A stretch of DNA of 64,000 nucleotides from the NCBI GenBank assembly GCA_025054855.1, contig JANWZS010000002.1, forward strand, positions 62,001-126,000, written 5' to 3'. The translations under genes were made by a program, and so were the position numbers. The DNA is from Candidatus Nitrosocaldus sp. GTDB taxonomy: Archaea > Thermoproteota > Nitrososphaeria > Nitrososphaerales > Nitrosocaldaceae. The notes under the pieces are model-generated. The model did no database searches, was not told where the DNA came from, and saw only the letters and a program-made list of their open reading frames with translations. Below, in pieces: positions 16,125 to 26,304 of this stretch (positions are counted from its first letter, which is position 1; each line of letters opens with the position of its first letter).

Positions 16125-16250
16125 CTAACTTTTAAATACCTTCTGCTTTGCTACCCTGAGTTCATCCCTTATCCTTGCTATGATCCTCTCCTTCTCCTGC
16201 CTGAGTCTCTCCTCAGCCTCCATGTACATTCGGTCTATGGTCTCGCTCAT
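16125..16250 (-). CDS. 41-aa charged helical protein translationally coupled to ATP synthase subunit D
   Basis: A short ORF starting in the ATGA overlap with the subunit D stop codon (ATG at 16250, TGA at 16249-16247), so translation is probably coupled. The 41 residues are almost entirely predicted helix, with a heptad-like mix of Glu, Arg and Ile/Leu (EAEERLRQEKERIIARI). That is the composition of A/V-ATPase peripheral-stalk subunits G/H, but far shorter than their usual 100 or so residues. It may be a minimal or partial stalk subunit, or an unrelated small protein. Confidence 0.55.
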   Translation of the reverse strand: MSETIDRMYMEAEERLRQEKERIIARIRDELRVAKQKVFKS

Positions 16251-16945
16251 CTCGCCAGTGCTACCTCCTCCCTCCTACCCTTCCCAGCCTCAGCCATGAC
16301 ACCGATACCCTTCTTCTTCTCCAGCGTACTCTTGACCTTCTTGAGCCTCACGAACTCCTCCCTCTCCCTCTCCTCAAGTACATGGCCTATGAACTTTATG
16401 GCATGCTCGTAGTATGGCACTATGACATACTCTAGCGCATTTATGAGCCTCTGAGTCCTCTCGAGCTCCTTCGCCAGGCTGAATATAGCATTCTCATACT
16501 CTGCAGCCTTGTATATCCCTGGAAGGAGGTTCCTTATGAGTCTGGCAGCCTTGTCCACAGATGCGTTTGTATCTGCGAAGCTGTAGGAGAGGAGCGCCTT
16601 GCTGTCCTTGTACGCAACCTGTAGCGTTGGAACCTTCACATCCACTATGCGCCTTACATTCACATCAACCTCCATCGATGGAGGGGTTAGTGTTGCTATG
16701 GCCTCTACAGTGTTTGTGCCAAGTGTCAGATAGGCATCCCTCACGGCATCGTACACATCCTGCAATGGTGCCCATATCTCCTCCCTAGCCTTGCTGGCCT
16801 CCTCTATCATCTCATCTATCCTCTTCAGCAGCACCTCACGCTTATCATCGAGTATCTTGTGTACCATCCTTGCTACCTTGAGCGAGCGCTTGAACCTTAT
16901 CAGCTCTATCTTGGTTGGGACTATGCTCCTGCTGGAGAACGACAT
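16247..16945 (-). CDS. atpD: A/V-type ATP synthase subunit D
   Basis: A 232-residue central-stalk subunit D. The N-terminal helix begins with PTKIELIRFKRSLKVAR, the family signature that enters the A3B3 hexamer. The C-terminal helix, rich in ERTQRLINALEYVIVP, packs against it. It transmits rotation between A3B3 and the membrane ring. It lies 37 nt after subunit B and overlaps the 41-aa ORF by 4 nt. Its usual partner, subunit F, is not found in the cluster. Confidence 0.92.
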   Translation of the reverse strand: MSFSSRSIVPTKIELIRFKRSLKVARMVHKILDDKREVLLKRIDEMIEEASKAREEIWAPLQDVYDAVRDAYLTLGTNTVEAIATLTPPSMEVDVNVRRIVDVKVPTLQVAYKDSKALLSYSFADTNASVDKAARLIRNLLPGIYKAAEYENAIFSLAKELERTQRLINALEYVIVPYYEHAIKFIGHVLEEREREEFVRLKKVKSTLEKKKGIGVMAEAGKGRREEVALAR

Positions 16946-16982
16946 CTACCATACACCCCACTCACTCGCCCATTCATTCATC

Positions 16983-18371
16983 TCACCCTGCCTTGGCCCT
17001 GTAGTGCTTCTTTATGTGCACCTCCTTTATCTTGGTCAACTCACCCTCTGGGAGCGTTGAGAGCACATCCCATGCCCTCCTGAGGGTCTCCTCCAGCGTC
17101 CTGTTCTCATCCACAGCCTGCTTGAGGAACTGCTGCTCGAACGCATCGCCAAAGTCTAGGTACTTCAGATCCACACCCGTTAACCCTGCCTTACCAACTA
17201 TCTCTGACAATGCTCTCACCTCCTGTGCCCTGGCATAGGCATCGTACAACTGGTTGCTCACCTCCATGTGGTCTGCCCTCGTCTTGCCCTCTCCAACACC
17301 ATCCTTCATGAGCCTGCTGAGGCTCATCAGCACTCCCACTGGTGGATATATATCCCTCCTGAATAGGTCCCTGCTGAGCACTATCTGCCCCTCTGTTATG
17401 TACCCCGTGAGGTCTGGTATGGGATGGGTTATATCATCCGCTGGCATGGAGAGTATGGGCATCTGGGTTATGCTACCCTTGACGCTCTTTATCCTCCCAG
17501 CCCTCTCGTATATCGTTGCCAGATCCGTGTACAGATACCCTGGGTAACCCTTCCTCCCTGGGACCTCCTCCCTCGCAGCGCTTATCTCCCTCAACGCCTC
17601 AGCGTAGTTGGTCATATCCGTGAGTATCACAAGTACGTGCATGTTCAGATCGAATGCTAGATACTCTGCAACGGTCAGCGCAACCCTAGGGGTTATTATC
17701 CTCTCTATCGCTGGGTCATCTGCTAGGTTAAGGAAGAGGGTGCTCCTCCTCAACGCACCACTCTCCTCAAGGCTCCTCTTGAAGTACTGTGCCTCGCTGT
17801 ACTGAACCCCTATGGCAGCGAAGACCACGGCGAACTCCTCACCACTTCCCACTACGGTTGCCTGCCTCGCTATCTGTGCAGCGAGTACGTTGTGTGGCAT
17901 ACCGGAGCCAGAGAATATCGGTAGCTTCTGTCCTCTGACTAGTGTCAGCATGCCATCTATCACTGATACACCAGTCTGTATAAAGTCCCTAGGATACTCC
18001 CTCCTCTCAGGGTTTATCGGTGCGCCATTGACATCCCTGAACTCCTCTGCTATGGGCTCCGGTAGCCCATCTATTGGCCTTCCTAGACCATCGAATACCC
18101 TGCCGAGCAGCTCCTGGGATACTGGCACCTCCATGGTCTTGCCCAGGAACCTAGCCCTTGTACCTTTAACACTCAACCCAGTGGTACCCTCGAAGACCTG
18201 GATCACAGCCTTGCCCTGCCCCACCTCCAGCACCTTGCCTAGCCTCTTTATACCATCAGTAGTCTCAACCTCCACCAGTTCGTCGAACGATGCCCTGCTC
18301 ACACCCTCCACTATGAGCAGTGGGCCTCTGATCTCACTCACCCTTGTGTACTCTACACCGACCTCAACCAA
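16983..18371 (-). CDS. atpB: A/V-type ATP synthase subunit B
   Basis: A 462-residue non-catalytic nucleotide-binding subunit B. It has the beta-barrel N-terminus ([12 protein letters not shown]), the degenerate P-loop region [10 protein letters not shown], and [11 protein letters not shown], the B-subunit signature. The start overlaps the end of subunit A by 8 nt, showing tight coupling in the operon. Length is normal. Confidence 0.95.
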   Translation of the reverse strand: MVEVGVEYTRVSEIRGPLLIVEGVSRASFDELVEVETTDGIKRLGKVLEVGQGKAVIQVFEGTTGLSVKGTRARFLGKTMEVPVSQELLGRVFDGLGRPIDGLPEPIAEEFRDVNGAPINPERREYPRDFIQTGVSVIDGMLTLVRGQKLPIFSGSGMPHNVLAAQIARQATVVGSGEEFAVVFAAIGVQYSEAQYFKRSLEESGALRRSTLFLNLADDPAIERIITPRVALTVAEYLAFDLNMHVLVILTDMTNYAEALREISAAREEVPGRKGYPGYLYTDLATIYERAGRIKSVKGSITQMPILSMPADDITHPIPDLTGYITEGQIVLSRDLFRRDIYPPVGVLMSLSRLMKDGVGEGKTRADHMEVSNQLYDAYARAQEVRALSEIVGKAGLTGVDLKYLDFGDAFEQQFLKQAVDENRTLEETLRRAWDVLSTLPEGELTKIKEVHIKKHYRAKAG

Positions 18372-20151
18372 CCACCTGCTTCACCTCCTTTGCTGTGAGC
18401 GCCTTGAACTCCTCAACCATCTCATTATAGAGCGCATCTATCCTGCTAATCTCCTCCTCGCTTATCTCGAACTTGGCCTTGAGCATCCTGGTTATTATCT
18501 GCATCGACCTTATATCTGCTAGGGAGATGCCAGCCTTCAGTGCCTTCTGAGCCTCCCTGTAGAACCCTACCATGAGCCTTAGGAGTTTGAGCTGCTTCAT
18601 TGGACTACAGTACGTATCTATCTTATCGAATGCTGCCTGCTGGAGTATGCCTATCTTTATCATCCTGGCAACCTCGAGCACCAACTTCTCCTCATCTGGG
18701 AGCGCCTCGGGGCCTAGGAGCCTGACTATCTCCTTGAGCGTATCCTCCCTCTGGAGTATGTAGTAGCCCTCCTCCCTCAGCCTGAACCACTCCTCGCTCA
18801 CATTCTTCATCCACCACTTCGCTATGCTGTTGACGTAGCCCGAGTAGCTTATCATCCAGTTTATTGCTGGATAGTGCCTAGAGTATGCAAGTCTGGTATC
18901 TAGACCCCAGAACGTCTTTATGAACCTGATCGTATGGGTGGTCACAGGTTCCGTAAAGTCTGCTCCAGATGGTGATACAGCACCTATGAGAGTTACGGAG
19001 CCTATACGCTCTGGTGTGCCGAGTGCTATACCTCTACCAGCACGCTCGTAGAACTCTGCAAGCCTGGATGCCAGATACGATGGGTAGCCCTCCTCTGCGG
19101 GCATCTCCTCCAATCTACCGCTCATCTCCCTCAACGCCTCAGCCCACCTACTGGTAGAGTCTGCCACAAGAACCACATCATAACCCATATCCCTGTAGTA
19201 CTCACCCATGGTTACGCCAGTGTATATGCTTGCTTCCCTGGCAGCAACTGGCATATTGCTCGTGTTTGCTACCAGCACAGTACGCTCCATCAGTGGCCTA
19301 CCTGATCTAGGATCTGTGAGATGGGGGAACTCCACCAGCACTTCTGTCATCTCATTCCCCCTCTCCCCACACCCTATGTATATGACTACCTGGGCATCTG
19401 CCCACTTTGCTATCTGGTGCATGGTGACAGTCTTGCCGGTACCAAAGCCCCCTGGGATGGCCGCTGTCCCTCCCTTTGCCACGGGGAAGAGCGTATCTAT
19501 GACACGTTGCCCAGTTATCAGTGGTATCTCCGGGTCGAGCTTCTCCTTCAATGGCCTAGGCCTCCTCACAGGCCAGTAATGGTACATCTTCGCCTCGTAC
19601 CTCTTCCCATTCTTCTCTAACGTTGCTATGGGATGCTCGAGATCGTACTCGCCCTCCTTCTCAACCGCTATAACCCTACCTCCAGGGCTGTCTGGGGGGA
19701 GCATTATGTGGTGCTTGATCAGTTGGGTCTCATTCACCTCTCCAAGCTTGCTCCCTGGCTCTATATCATCCCCAACCTTCACGGTTGGTACGAACCTGTA
19801 CCTCCTCCTCTTATCCACTGGATCGACCGCTATACCCCTGCTTATGAATGCACCAGACTGCTTCGCTATATCATCCAGTGGCCTCTGTATCCCATCGTAT
19901 ATCCTACCTATCATACCTGGGCCCAGGAGCACGCTGAGGGGGTTCCCAGTACCCATAACAGGCTCCCCTGGCTTCAAGCCCGATGTGGACTCGTAAACCT
20001 GTATGAATGCTGTATCCCCTGTGAGCCTTATCACCTCCCCTATCAGTCTTGACTCTCCTACATACACAGTCTCATACATCTTCGCCTCAGACATACCATC
20101 TGCCTTCACCGCTGGCCCGCTTATCCAGACTATCCTGCCTCTTGCTACCAT
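18364..20151 (-). CDS. atpA: A/V-type ATP synthase catalytic subunit A
   Basis: A 595-residue catalytic subunit. Walker A is GGFGTGKTV (near residue 235) and the catalytic ERGNE follows at [12 protein letters not shown]. The bulge domain after residue 115 typical of A subunits is present. The length leaves no room for an intein, which some archaea carry at this site. It begins 1 nt after the stop of subunit E. It makes or hydrolyses ATP on the cytoplasmic side. Confidence 0.97.
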   Translation of the reverse strand: MVARGRIVWISGPAVKADGMSEAKMYETVYVGESRLIGEVIRLTGDTAFIQVYESTSGLKPGEPVMGTGNPLSVLLGPGMIGRIYDGIQRPLDDIAKQSGAFISRGIAVDPVDKRRRYRFVPTVKVGDDIEPGSKLGEVNETQLIKHHIMLPPDSPGGRVIAVEKEGEYDLEHPIATLEKNGKRYEAKMYHYWPVRRPRPLKEKLDPEIPLITGQRVIDTLFPVAKGGTAAIPGGFGTGKTVTMHQIAKWADAQVVIYIGCGERGNEMTEVLVEFPHLTDPRSGRPLMERTVLVANTSNMPVAAREASIYTGVTMGEYYRDMGYDVVLVADSTSRWAEALREMSGRLEEMPAEEGYPSYLASRLAEFYERAGRGIALGTPERIGSVTLIGAVSPSGADFTEPVTTHTIRFIKTFWGLDTRLAYSRHYPAINWMISYSGYVNSIAKWWMKNVSEEWFRLREEGYYILQREDTLKEIVRLLGPEALPDEEKLVLEVARMIKIGILQQAAFDKIDTYCSPMKQLKLLRLMVGFYREAQKALKAGISLADIRSMQIITRMLKAKFEISEEEISRIDALYNEMVEEFKALTAKEVKQVVG

Positions 20152-20152
20152 C

Positions 20153-20785
20153 TCACCTGCCCACCTCCACCATAAGGAGTCTGGCTATATCTTTCTTTAG
20201 TATTGGTCTCAGCCTCTCTATCCTGCTATCCAGTGTGTTATCCAGTATGATCGAACCATCCCTTGATCTAGCCTTTATACCCCCTAGGCAGGGTATGCTG
20301 TCGCCAACCTCTACGCTGAAGTTGTACTTGTGCTGCAGCTCAAGCACTATCCTATCTACCATATCCCTGTCCTTCTCGCTGCACTCCAGCACAGCATCCA
20401 TACCTATGGCATCGAGAGTGCTCTCGATGAGCCTCCTCATCATCGCCTCATACCTCTCATCTGACCTTATGCTATCCAGCATGGCTATAGCGTTACTGAA
20501 TGCACTGCTCACGGCATCCTCTATGAGCAGGAGTTGTCTGTTCCTAACCGCAAGCCTGCTGCTCTCAACCATCTGCCTCTTCAGGTTCTCAGCCTGCTTG
20601 CTGGCATTCTCTACTATCTTGTTGTACTCAGCCACAAGACCTGCCTTTGAGGCCCTCAGCCTCTCCAGCGATTGGATATAGGATGACTCGATCTGTGCTA
20701 TGAGATCGCTCTCAACCTGGGATACAACCTTGCCAACTATGCTCTCGAGCACCTTATCATGATCATGAGCATGACTATGAGCCAT
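20153..20785 (-). CDS. atpE: A/V-type ATP synthase subunit E
   Basis: A 210-residue peripheral-stalk subunit E. The N-terminal two-fifths is a long helix with heptad pattern ([22 protein letters not shown]), and the C-terminal domain is globular with the usual [21 protein letters not shown] signature region. It begins with a His/Asp-rich leader (HSHAHDHD), which could bind metal. It normally pairs with subunit G/H, for which only the 41-aa ORF downstream of D is a candidate here. Confidence 0.9.
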   Translation of the reverse strand: MAHSHAHDHDKVLESIVGKVVSQVESDLIAQIESSYIQSLERLRASKAGLVAEYNKIVENASKQAENLKRQMVESSRLAVRNRQLLLIEDAVSSAFSNAIAMLDSIRSDERYEAMMRRLIESTLDAIGMDAVLECSEKDRDMVDRIVLELQHKYNFSVEVGDSIPCLGGIKARSRDGSIILDNTLDSRIERLRPILKKDIARLLMVEVGR

Positions 20786-20825
20786 ACCTTTACGCTATGC
20801 CCTCTCCTACAAGGGAATTTTAATC

Positions 20826-21479
20826 TTACTGAGAGAGTACATGCATGAAGTTGAGCAGCGCACTCCTCCTATCCTTGCTGAGGCTCATGAACGTCTCAAC
20901 GAACTCCAGTTCAGCCCTTATGCTATCAGCCAGCACGTACCTCAACTTGTCTGCACTGACTGGCACCATGGACTCTATATCTAGGCTGTAGTGCATCACA
21001 TACTCCCTGATCAGTCTCAGTGTGAGCGATGGTGCAACCTCAAGCAGTAGAAGCATCCCATCCCTGAGGCTATCCTCCTCCATCGCATATATGCACTGCC
21101 TGAGTATGCTTGCATTGTACTCCCCTACCTCGTTCAGGCATGAGGCTATGAGCATACCCCTCTGCGTGAGCTCGTAGTATGGAACGCCTTCATGCTGTAG
21201 TGCCCTAGGCCCACGCCTCGGGGGGAGCCTACCCTTCTCTCTTACTATATCTGCTGGTATGAGTATCTCATCCAGATCCCTGAATATGCTTGAGTATATG
21301 TTCTGCCAGCGTGTGTTGAACTTCGATGCCAGTGCATGTGCTATGGCTATCCTGGTCCTGAACTCAGGGCCCTGCTCTATGGCAAGGTAGGCTATCATCT
21401 CCCTCTGCCTCTTGGCCTCGCTGCTCAACCTGCCCTTCCCGCCCTTCTTCAGCGTATCGAATACCGCTACCCTTATCAT
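20826..21479 (-). CDS. predicted winged-helix protein at the head of the ATP synthase cluster
   Basis: A 217-residue protein of unknown family. The middle part has a winged-helix look: helical residues 25-90 followed by a wing-like YYELTQRGMLIASCL. It contains no catalytic motif or membrane segment. It lies 40 nt upstream of subunit E and so may be the first gene of the ATPase operon. A regulatory role is inference from the wing motif and position. Confidence 0.6.
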   Translation of the reverse strand: MIRVAVFDTLKKGGKGRLSSEAKRQREMIAYLAIEQGPEFRTRIAIAHALASKFNTRWQNIYSSIFRDLDEILIPADIVREKGRLPPRRGPRALQHEGVPYYELTQRGMLIASCLNEVGEYNASILRQCIYAMEEDSLRDGMLLLLEVAPSLTLRLIREYVMHYSLDIESMVPVSADKLRYVLADSIRAELEFVETFMSLSKDRRSALLNFMHVLSQ

Positions 21480-21590
21480 TCTACTTCCTCGCCTTCCACC
21501 ATGTATTATATCTTATTAACTATTTTAGCCTTTATACTTGCTTACAATTCATCGATCAGAGCCCCTTGCCAATTATAATAGTTATAATAT

Positions 21591-22100
21591 CTATTTTGCT
21601 GCGTTGAACTGCTTCTCCTGCCAGCCAGTGACGGAGTACACCCCATCGACCTCCCACCTTACCCCCCCTGCCATGAGCGTATCCCATACCCCCTCCAGCC
21701 CCCTGGTCTTGGTGACCTTTATCGTGTCCTTGAGCAGTAACTGTGTATTGGGGAGTATGTAGTTGGTCCTCCCGCTCCCAGCAACTATACCCTCCAGACT
21801 CTCCCCTATCATCGAGTCCCCAACCCTTGTACCATCTGCATACAGTGTATACTTTATATGCTCTAGGATCACAGTGGTCCTGGTTGGGTTGAATACGCTG
21901 AACGTAACCTCTACCGTTGCGGTCGTGGCATCTTCGCTGCTCACCTTCACGCTACTGAGGCCCACAGCCAGTTCCTGGATGATCATCTGCCCCTCCTGCT
22001 GCTGTTGCTGCTGCCCCTGGCTCAGGTATGGTAGCAGTACCACTACACCAACTATCATGGCAGCTATACCAGCACCTATGGCGATCATAGTGGGATTCAA
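21591..22100 (-). CDS. membrane-anchored LEA14/WHy-domain protein
   Basis: A 169-residue protein with an N-terminal membrane anchor (residues 5-27) followed by a Gln-rich linker (GQQQQQQEGQ) and an immunoglobulin-like WHy/LEA_2 domain. The domain shows the NPTRTTVILEHIKYTLYADG pattern of LEA14 proteins, and a second strand set ends at RWEVDGVYSV. Such proteins are common surface or stress-related proteins in archaea. The domain would face outside the cell. Confidence 0.72.
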   Translation of the reverse strand: MNPTMIAIGAGIAAMIVGVVVLLPYLSQGQQQQQQEGQMIIQELAVGLSSVKVSSEDATTATVEVTFSVFNPTRTTVILEHIKYTLYADGTRVGDSMIGESLEGIVAGSGRTNYILPNTQLLLKDTIKVTKTRGLEGVWDTLMAGGVRWEVDGVYSVTGWQEKQFNAAK

Positions 22101-22134
22101 TCCTATCCAAGGTAGTAATGCTCATCCAACTTAA

Positions 22135-22485
22135 ATGCTTATAGATATGGAAATGGTTAATATTCGTGCATGGAGAACCATACATATGCAGTACCATGAA
22201 GCGGTTCAGATAGGTCAAGAGAGGGCCAGGAGGGCCCAGTACAAGCTCTTCGAGTACACTGGTTTTGCATACCTGCTCAAGACGGTTAAGCGTAGGGGCG
22301 ATGTATTCGAGCCTGTTGGTGATGAGAATCTGGTGAAGGTTGAGCGTATAGGCGATGATGGCTATATAATAGCGCTATGTGATGCAGATGGTTATGTCAA
22401 GGCACAGAGTAGACCACTGAAGTACGAGGAGGCTAGGCGGATATACGAGAGGATGCTGGATGATGGCTTTGGTAGACTGCGATGA
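22135..22485 (+). CDS. small hypothetical protein
   Basis: A soluble protein of up to 116 residues with a basic helix near the start (QERARRAQYKLFEYTG) and a mixed beta-rich middle (GDENLVKVERIGDDGYIIAL). Three possible starts exist at 22135, 22147 and 22186; the last, before QYHEAVQIG, would give 99 residues and may be the true one. No family is recognised. It is transcribed toward the convergent UMP kinase gene. Confidence 0.6.
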   Translation: MLIDMEMVNIRAWRTIHMQYHEAVQIGQERARRAQYKLFEYTGFAYLLKTVKRRGDVFEPVGDENLVKVERIGDDGYIIALCDADGYVKAQSRPLKYEEARRIYERMLDDGFGRLR

Positions 22486-22565
22486 TGGCATAGCATCAAT
22501 GGAGGAGCTTCCTCATCTACTGCAGTATGAGCACACAATAGTTGGTTATCCCTTCTACCACATTC

Positions 22566-23258
22566 TTATGTAGCAGCAACTATCTCCGTACCAACATCAT
22601 GCCCCTGTATAGCCTCCCTTATGGTACTGGGGTCTGCCTTCACCACCCTAGTAGGTATCCTCGACCTCTGTATGACCTTCAGCGCCACTATATCCATCAA
22701 CTCATACGTCCCAGCATCGAATCTCTCCATCCCAAGCATCGAGAGTAACTCCTTGATGCTGACCCTCTTCATTAGCACTGCACCCCTGTGCGTCCTAGGG
22801 TCTGCGGTGTATATGCCCTCTACATCGGTAGCGTTTATGAAGAGCCTGGCTTTGACCCTCTCCGCTATGAGCGCTGATGTTGCATTTGTACTCTGCCCTG
22901 GATGGAGCCCTCCAGCCACCACTATCCTCCCTGTGGATGCTGCCATGCCTATCTCCTCAAGGTTCCTCGGTACTGAAGGATGAACCAGATCCATACCTAT
23001 GGCGAAGGCTAGAAGCCTGGCATTCAGTCTTGATACCTCTATCCCTATCTCATCCAGGCTAGACTCATCTGCACCCAATGCCCTGGCAGCGTCTATGTAC
23101 CTTCTAGCCTCCCTCCCCCCTCCGGCTATGACTATGGGCTGCACGCTACCGCTCACCTCCCTGAATACCGATGCGTACTGGGTTATTGTAGAGGCCATAT
23201 CAAGATCGAATACGCTCCCACTCAGCTTCACCACGACCCTGTCCCTAGCACCACTCAT
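22566..23258 (-). CDS. pyrH: UMP kinase
   Basis: A 230-residue archaeal-type UMP kinase of the amino-acid-kinase fold, which phosphorylates UMP to UDP. Motifs include VVKLSGSVF at the start, the IAGGGREAR glycine loop (near residue 45) and the ATDVEGIYTADPRTH nucleotide-binding stretch (near residue 145). The end DAGTYELMDIVALKVI matches the C-terminal nucleotide site. It is followed in the same orientation cluster by HD hydrolase, thymidylate kinase and a phosphatase upstream, suggesting a nucleotide gene group. Confidence 0.93.
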   Translation of the reverse strand: MSGARDRVVVKLSGSVFDLDMASTITQYASVFREVSGSVQPIVIAGGGREARRYIDAARALGADESSLDEIGIEVSRLNARLLAFAIGMDLVHPSVPRNLEEIGMAASTGRIVVAGGLHPGQSTNATSALIAERVKARLFINATDVEGIYTADPRTHRGAVLMKRVSIKELLSMLGMERFDAGTYELMDIVALKVIQRSRIPTRVVKADPSTIREAIQGHDVGTEIVAAT

Positions 23259-23308
23259 CTACCGCTTACCCTGCACACAGCCATATAAGATCTCTCCTAC
23301 TCATCTGC

Positions 23309-24595
23309 CTACACAGCAATCCTCTCATACCATGACTCAGCCTCACTCCCGAAGACGCTGAGCGCTGCCCTCGCTACCTTCTCCCTATGCCCTTCTATGG
23401 TGTAGACCCTTATCATGTTCATGTAGCCCATTATCGAGCTTATGAGCGGTATATCCTTCATCGCTATGACCTTGACCCCGAACGGTTCCTTACCCACGAG
23501 TATGAGGTCCCTGGGCTCCTCCTTGGTCGGGGCCCTCGGTATGGATGGTGCCTTTGCGCTATCTATGTACACCATATCTGGGTCCACACCTGCCATCCCT
23601 GCTATCTCAGCACACCTATCCCTCAGGTACCTGGCATCGGTCAACCTGTTTATCAGCCTGCTGCTAGCCTGCAGTATGCTCTCGAAGACGGGCTTGAAGA
23701 GCCTCCTATCCCTGTAGTCCTCTGCCAGCCTCCTAGCCAGCACCAACTCCCTCTTATCACTGTCAAGCGATAGAATCCTGATCAGTGTGGTATCATCTGT
23801 CAACTGCATGTAATCCTCCAGCCTCTTGCATGACTCGGATAGTTGAAGTTGCTCATCCGCAAGCATCATGGCCTTCAGGAGCATGACCTCCGCTGCCCTG
23901 ACGGTCTTGTGGAAGTACACAGCCTTGAACATCTGGTACCTTGCTATCAGCAGTGACTCGAACGAGTTGAGCGCTGCCCTATCTATGGCAAGCCTGTTAT
24001 CGTACACCTCAAGCGAGCTTATTATCCTCTCAGCATCTATCCTGCCGTAGTGCGCACCAGTGAAGTACGCATCCCTCTGGAGGTAGTCCATGAGATCAAC
24101 ACTCAACCCACCAGAGATGATCTCGTTGAGGAACCTGCTGCTCGACTGCCCAAACGCAAGATCGCTCACCTCACCCGCACCATAACCATGCCTTGCCAGT
24201 GTATCGCTTATGGCACTCTCCCTTATCATCCTCCTCCCTATATCCTCATGGGTTACACTACCCTTGACCTCCAGAACCTCCTCGAAGAGGTGGGAGAATG
24301 GGCCATGCCCTATATCATGGAGTAGGGCAGCAAGCCTGAGCATCTGCACGGTATCCTCATCGCTCACGTACCCCTTCTCCTTCAGTACGTTACCAGCATG
24401 CCCTGCTAGGTGCATAGCCCCTAGCGAGTGCTCGAACCTGGTATGCTGCGCACTAGGATATGTAAGATAGGCACTTGCGAGCTGCCTTATCCTCCTGAGC
24501 CTCTGGAATATAGGACTGTCTACTATATCCTTCTCTACACCGCTGAGGTAGAAGTATCCATGCACTGGATCGCTTATCTCTGCCACCGTTCTCAT
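23309..24595 (-). CDS. HD-domain phosphohydrolase (dNTPase/SAMHD1-like)
   Basis: A 428-residue HD-superfamily enzyme. It starts with the family signature ISDPVHGYFYLS, then RLRRIRQLASAYLTYPSA, the metal His in TRFEHSLGAMHLA (near residue 58), the HD pair in LLHDIGHGPFSH (near 92) and downstream conserved DLMDYLQRDAYFTG. Members of this group include dGTPases and SAMHD1. Lying beside thymidylate kinase and UMP kinase, a role in trimming dNTP pools is likely but the substrate is inferred. Confidence 0.85.
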   Translation of the reverse strand: MRTVAEISDPVHGYFYLSGVEKDIVDSPIFQRLRRIRQLASAYLTYPSAQHTRFEHSLGAMHLAGHAGNVLKEKGYVSDEDTVQMLRLAALLHDIGHGPFSHLFEEVLEVKGSVTHEDIGRRMIRESAISDTLARHGYGAGEVSDLAFGQSSSRFLNEIISGGLSVDLMDYLQRDAYFTGAHYGRIDAERIISSLEVYDNRLAIDRAALNSFESLLIARYQMFKAVYFHKTVRAAEVMLLKAMMLADEQLQLSESCKRLEDYMQLTDDTTLIRILSLDSDKRELVLARRLAEDYRDRRLFKPVFESILQASSRLINRLTDARYLRDRCAEIAGMAGVDPDMVYIDSAKAPSIPRAPTKEEPRDLILVGKEPFGVKVIAMKDIPLISSIMGYMNMIRVYTIEGHREKVARAALSVFGSEAESWYERIAV

Positions 24596-24626
24596 AGGGT
24601 AGATTGGTGCAAGTGGTTAAAAATTA

Positions 24627-25217
24627 TTATGCCCTATACCCTCTATAATGCTTGAGCACCATATCCAGGATATCCCTGTGCACCTCCTCCCTACTCCTGT
24701 TACCATCTATCACAACCCAGCCGTACATACTGGCCATCTCCATGTAGAGTGATGATACCAGCCTGAGCATATGCATATTCTCAAACTCATCCTTGTGAGA
24801 GTTCATCCTAGCCCTCTCCAGCGCAACATCCGCACTGACGTGTAGCACTATGACCAGATCCTCCCTTGGTAGGCACCTATCGAGCATCTCCAGCCACTGC
24901 TGATCTAGGCCATTGGCAACACCATACACTATGTTGGATTGGTAGTATCTGTTGAGTATCAGTATATCACTGCTCGCAAGCAACCTCTCTATCTCCTCCT
25001 TCTTCTCCCACCTGTTGGCTGATAGGAGCATATGCTTCACCTGCAATGGATACTCTCTCCTGCCATGCAGGAACGCATCTATCTCCCTGCCTATAGGTGT
25101 TGAGTAGTCTGGGAAGCTCATCACTGCAGTTCTGTAGCCCATGCTCATGAGCGAATCGTTAAGCATCCTCGCCTGTGTAGACTTGCCAGCCTTGTCTGGG
25201 CCCTCTATAACAACCAT
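24627..25217 (-). CDS. tmk: thymidylate kinase
   Basis: A 196-residue dTMP kinase. The P-loop EGPDKAGKST is at the N-terminus, the NRYYQSNIVYG motif (equivalent to DRY/H) follows near residue 90, and the lid-region helix comes after. It makes dTDP for DNA synthesis. The frame extends to a GTG at 25229, but the ATG at 25217 gives the usual short strand before the P-loop. The upstream phosphatase gene ends 13 nt before this ATG. Confidence 0.92.
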   Translation of the reverse strand: MVVIEGPDKAGKSTQARMLNDSLMSMGYRTAVMSFPDYSTPIGREIDAFLHGRREYPLQVKHMLLSANRWEKKEEIERLLASSDILILNRYYQSNIVYGVANGLDQQWLEMLDRCLPREDLVIVLHVSADVALERARMNSHKDEFENMHMLRLVSSLYMEMASMYGWVVIDGNRSREEVHRDILDMVLKHYRGYRA

Positions 25218-25229
25218 CAAGTGTACCAC

Positions 25230-26177
25230 CTAGAACACATGCAGACTACTCAACAGTCTATCTACACTGTAGGCACCACGCATCTCCCTGTACACATCCC
25301 TACGCATATGCATGAACGCTCCCCTCTCATTCCCATACGGCTCCTTGCATGAGAAGAGCGTCAGCACCAACCCATCATGGTTCAACCTGTAGCCATCATT
25401 GCATGGCTCGTGTGCCCTGACCAGCAGCCTTGCACCTACAGTGCTCAATGCATGCTCAGTAACATCCTTACCGAAGTAGTAGCCGTAGCCCCTTGCCGAT
25501 GGCCTGTAGCCATTGATCTCCTTGGGATCGTTCCAGAGTATCTCAAGCAGGTTGCTGCTCTTAGGATGCATCTTCTCCGCATATGCTATATCATCTATGG
25601 AGCCCATCTTAACAGGTACACCACCATGGAGCATGAGTACGAGCCCTTCCACAAGTACTCCCGTACACATCAGGTCAAAGAGCCTTCTTAGCCTGAGGTA
25701 GATATGGGTAGAGTCAGCACCAAACCTATCATGGAGCATCACTGGTAGATCGTGTGGGTAGAATGGCAGGTCCATCGGCCCCTCATGGTTACCCCTGAGC
25801 ATGACGATCCTGTCAGGATGCTCGTGCTTGAGTGAGAGCAGTGCATGGTACACCTCCACAGACTCTAGCCCTCTATCACCGTAATCCCCAAGGAATACCA
25901 GAGTGCTATCTTCATCGAAGAACCTTACCATGTTGAGTATGCGCTGGAGCGCCTCAAGGTCCCCATGGATATCCCCTACCACTACGAGCCTCTCAGGCAT
26001 ATCATCATCATCACCACCACCAATACAAACCAACCCTCCCTTCATACTATGGCCTGCTACCCTCCCAGCAGCCCTCTCTTCGCTGAGTATATCTATAGAG
26101 TCCTCGAGGAGTTCTGTGAACTCTCTGCCCTTGCACTCTCTTGCACTCTTCACAAGATGCTCTACACTAGATGGCAC
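25230..26177 (-). CDS. PPP-family serine/threonine protein phosphatase
   Basis: A 315-residue metallophosphatase with the PPP signature triad GDIHGD, GDYGDRG and RGNHEG, plus later histidines in LHGGVPV and RAHEP. The second motif has Gly where eukaryotic enzymes have Val (GDYVDRG). An Asp-rich insert (GGGDDDD) precedes the first motif. It probably dephosphorylates proteins; archaeal PPP enzymes are manganese-dependent. It stands at the head of the tmk-HD-pyrH gene group, nearly touching tmk. Confidence 0.88.
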   Translation of the reverse strand: MPSSVEHLVKSARECKGREFTELLEDSIDILSEERAAGRVAGHSMKGGLVCIGGGDDDDMPERLVVVGDIHGDLEALQRILNMVRFFDEDSTLVFLGDYGDRGLESVEVYHALLSLKHEHPDRIVMLRGNHEGPMDLPFYPHDLPVMLHDRFGADSTHIYLRLRRLFDLMCTGVLVEGLVLMLHGGVPVKMGSIDDIAYAEKMHPKSSNLLEILWNDPKEINGYRPSARGYGYYFGKDVTEHALSTVGARLLVRAHEPCNDGYRLNHDGLVLTLFSCKEPYGNERGAFMHMRRDVYREMRGAYSVDRLLSSLHVF

Positions 26178-26304
26178 ATATGGGTTAGGCCAGATACAGT
26201 TATAAGTTTATTTATGGATGTTTACACATCCTGCTCAACCTTCCATTACCAAATGCTATGCGTTGGGTGATATCCAAAATAAATAAAGTGTAGTTATCAC
26301 CGCT

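Noticed and set aside
18364-20151. intein in ATP synthase subunit A
   Set aside because: The protein has normal length and the P-loop region is uninterrupted.
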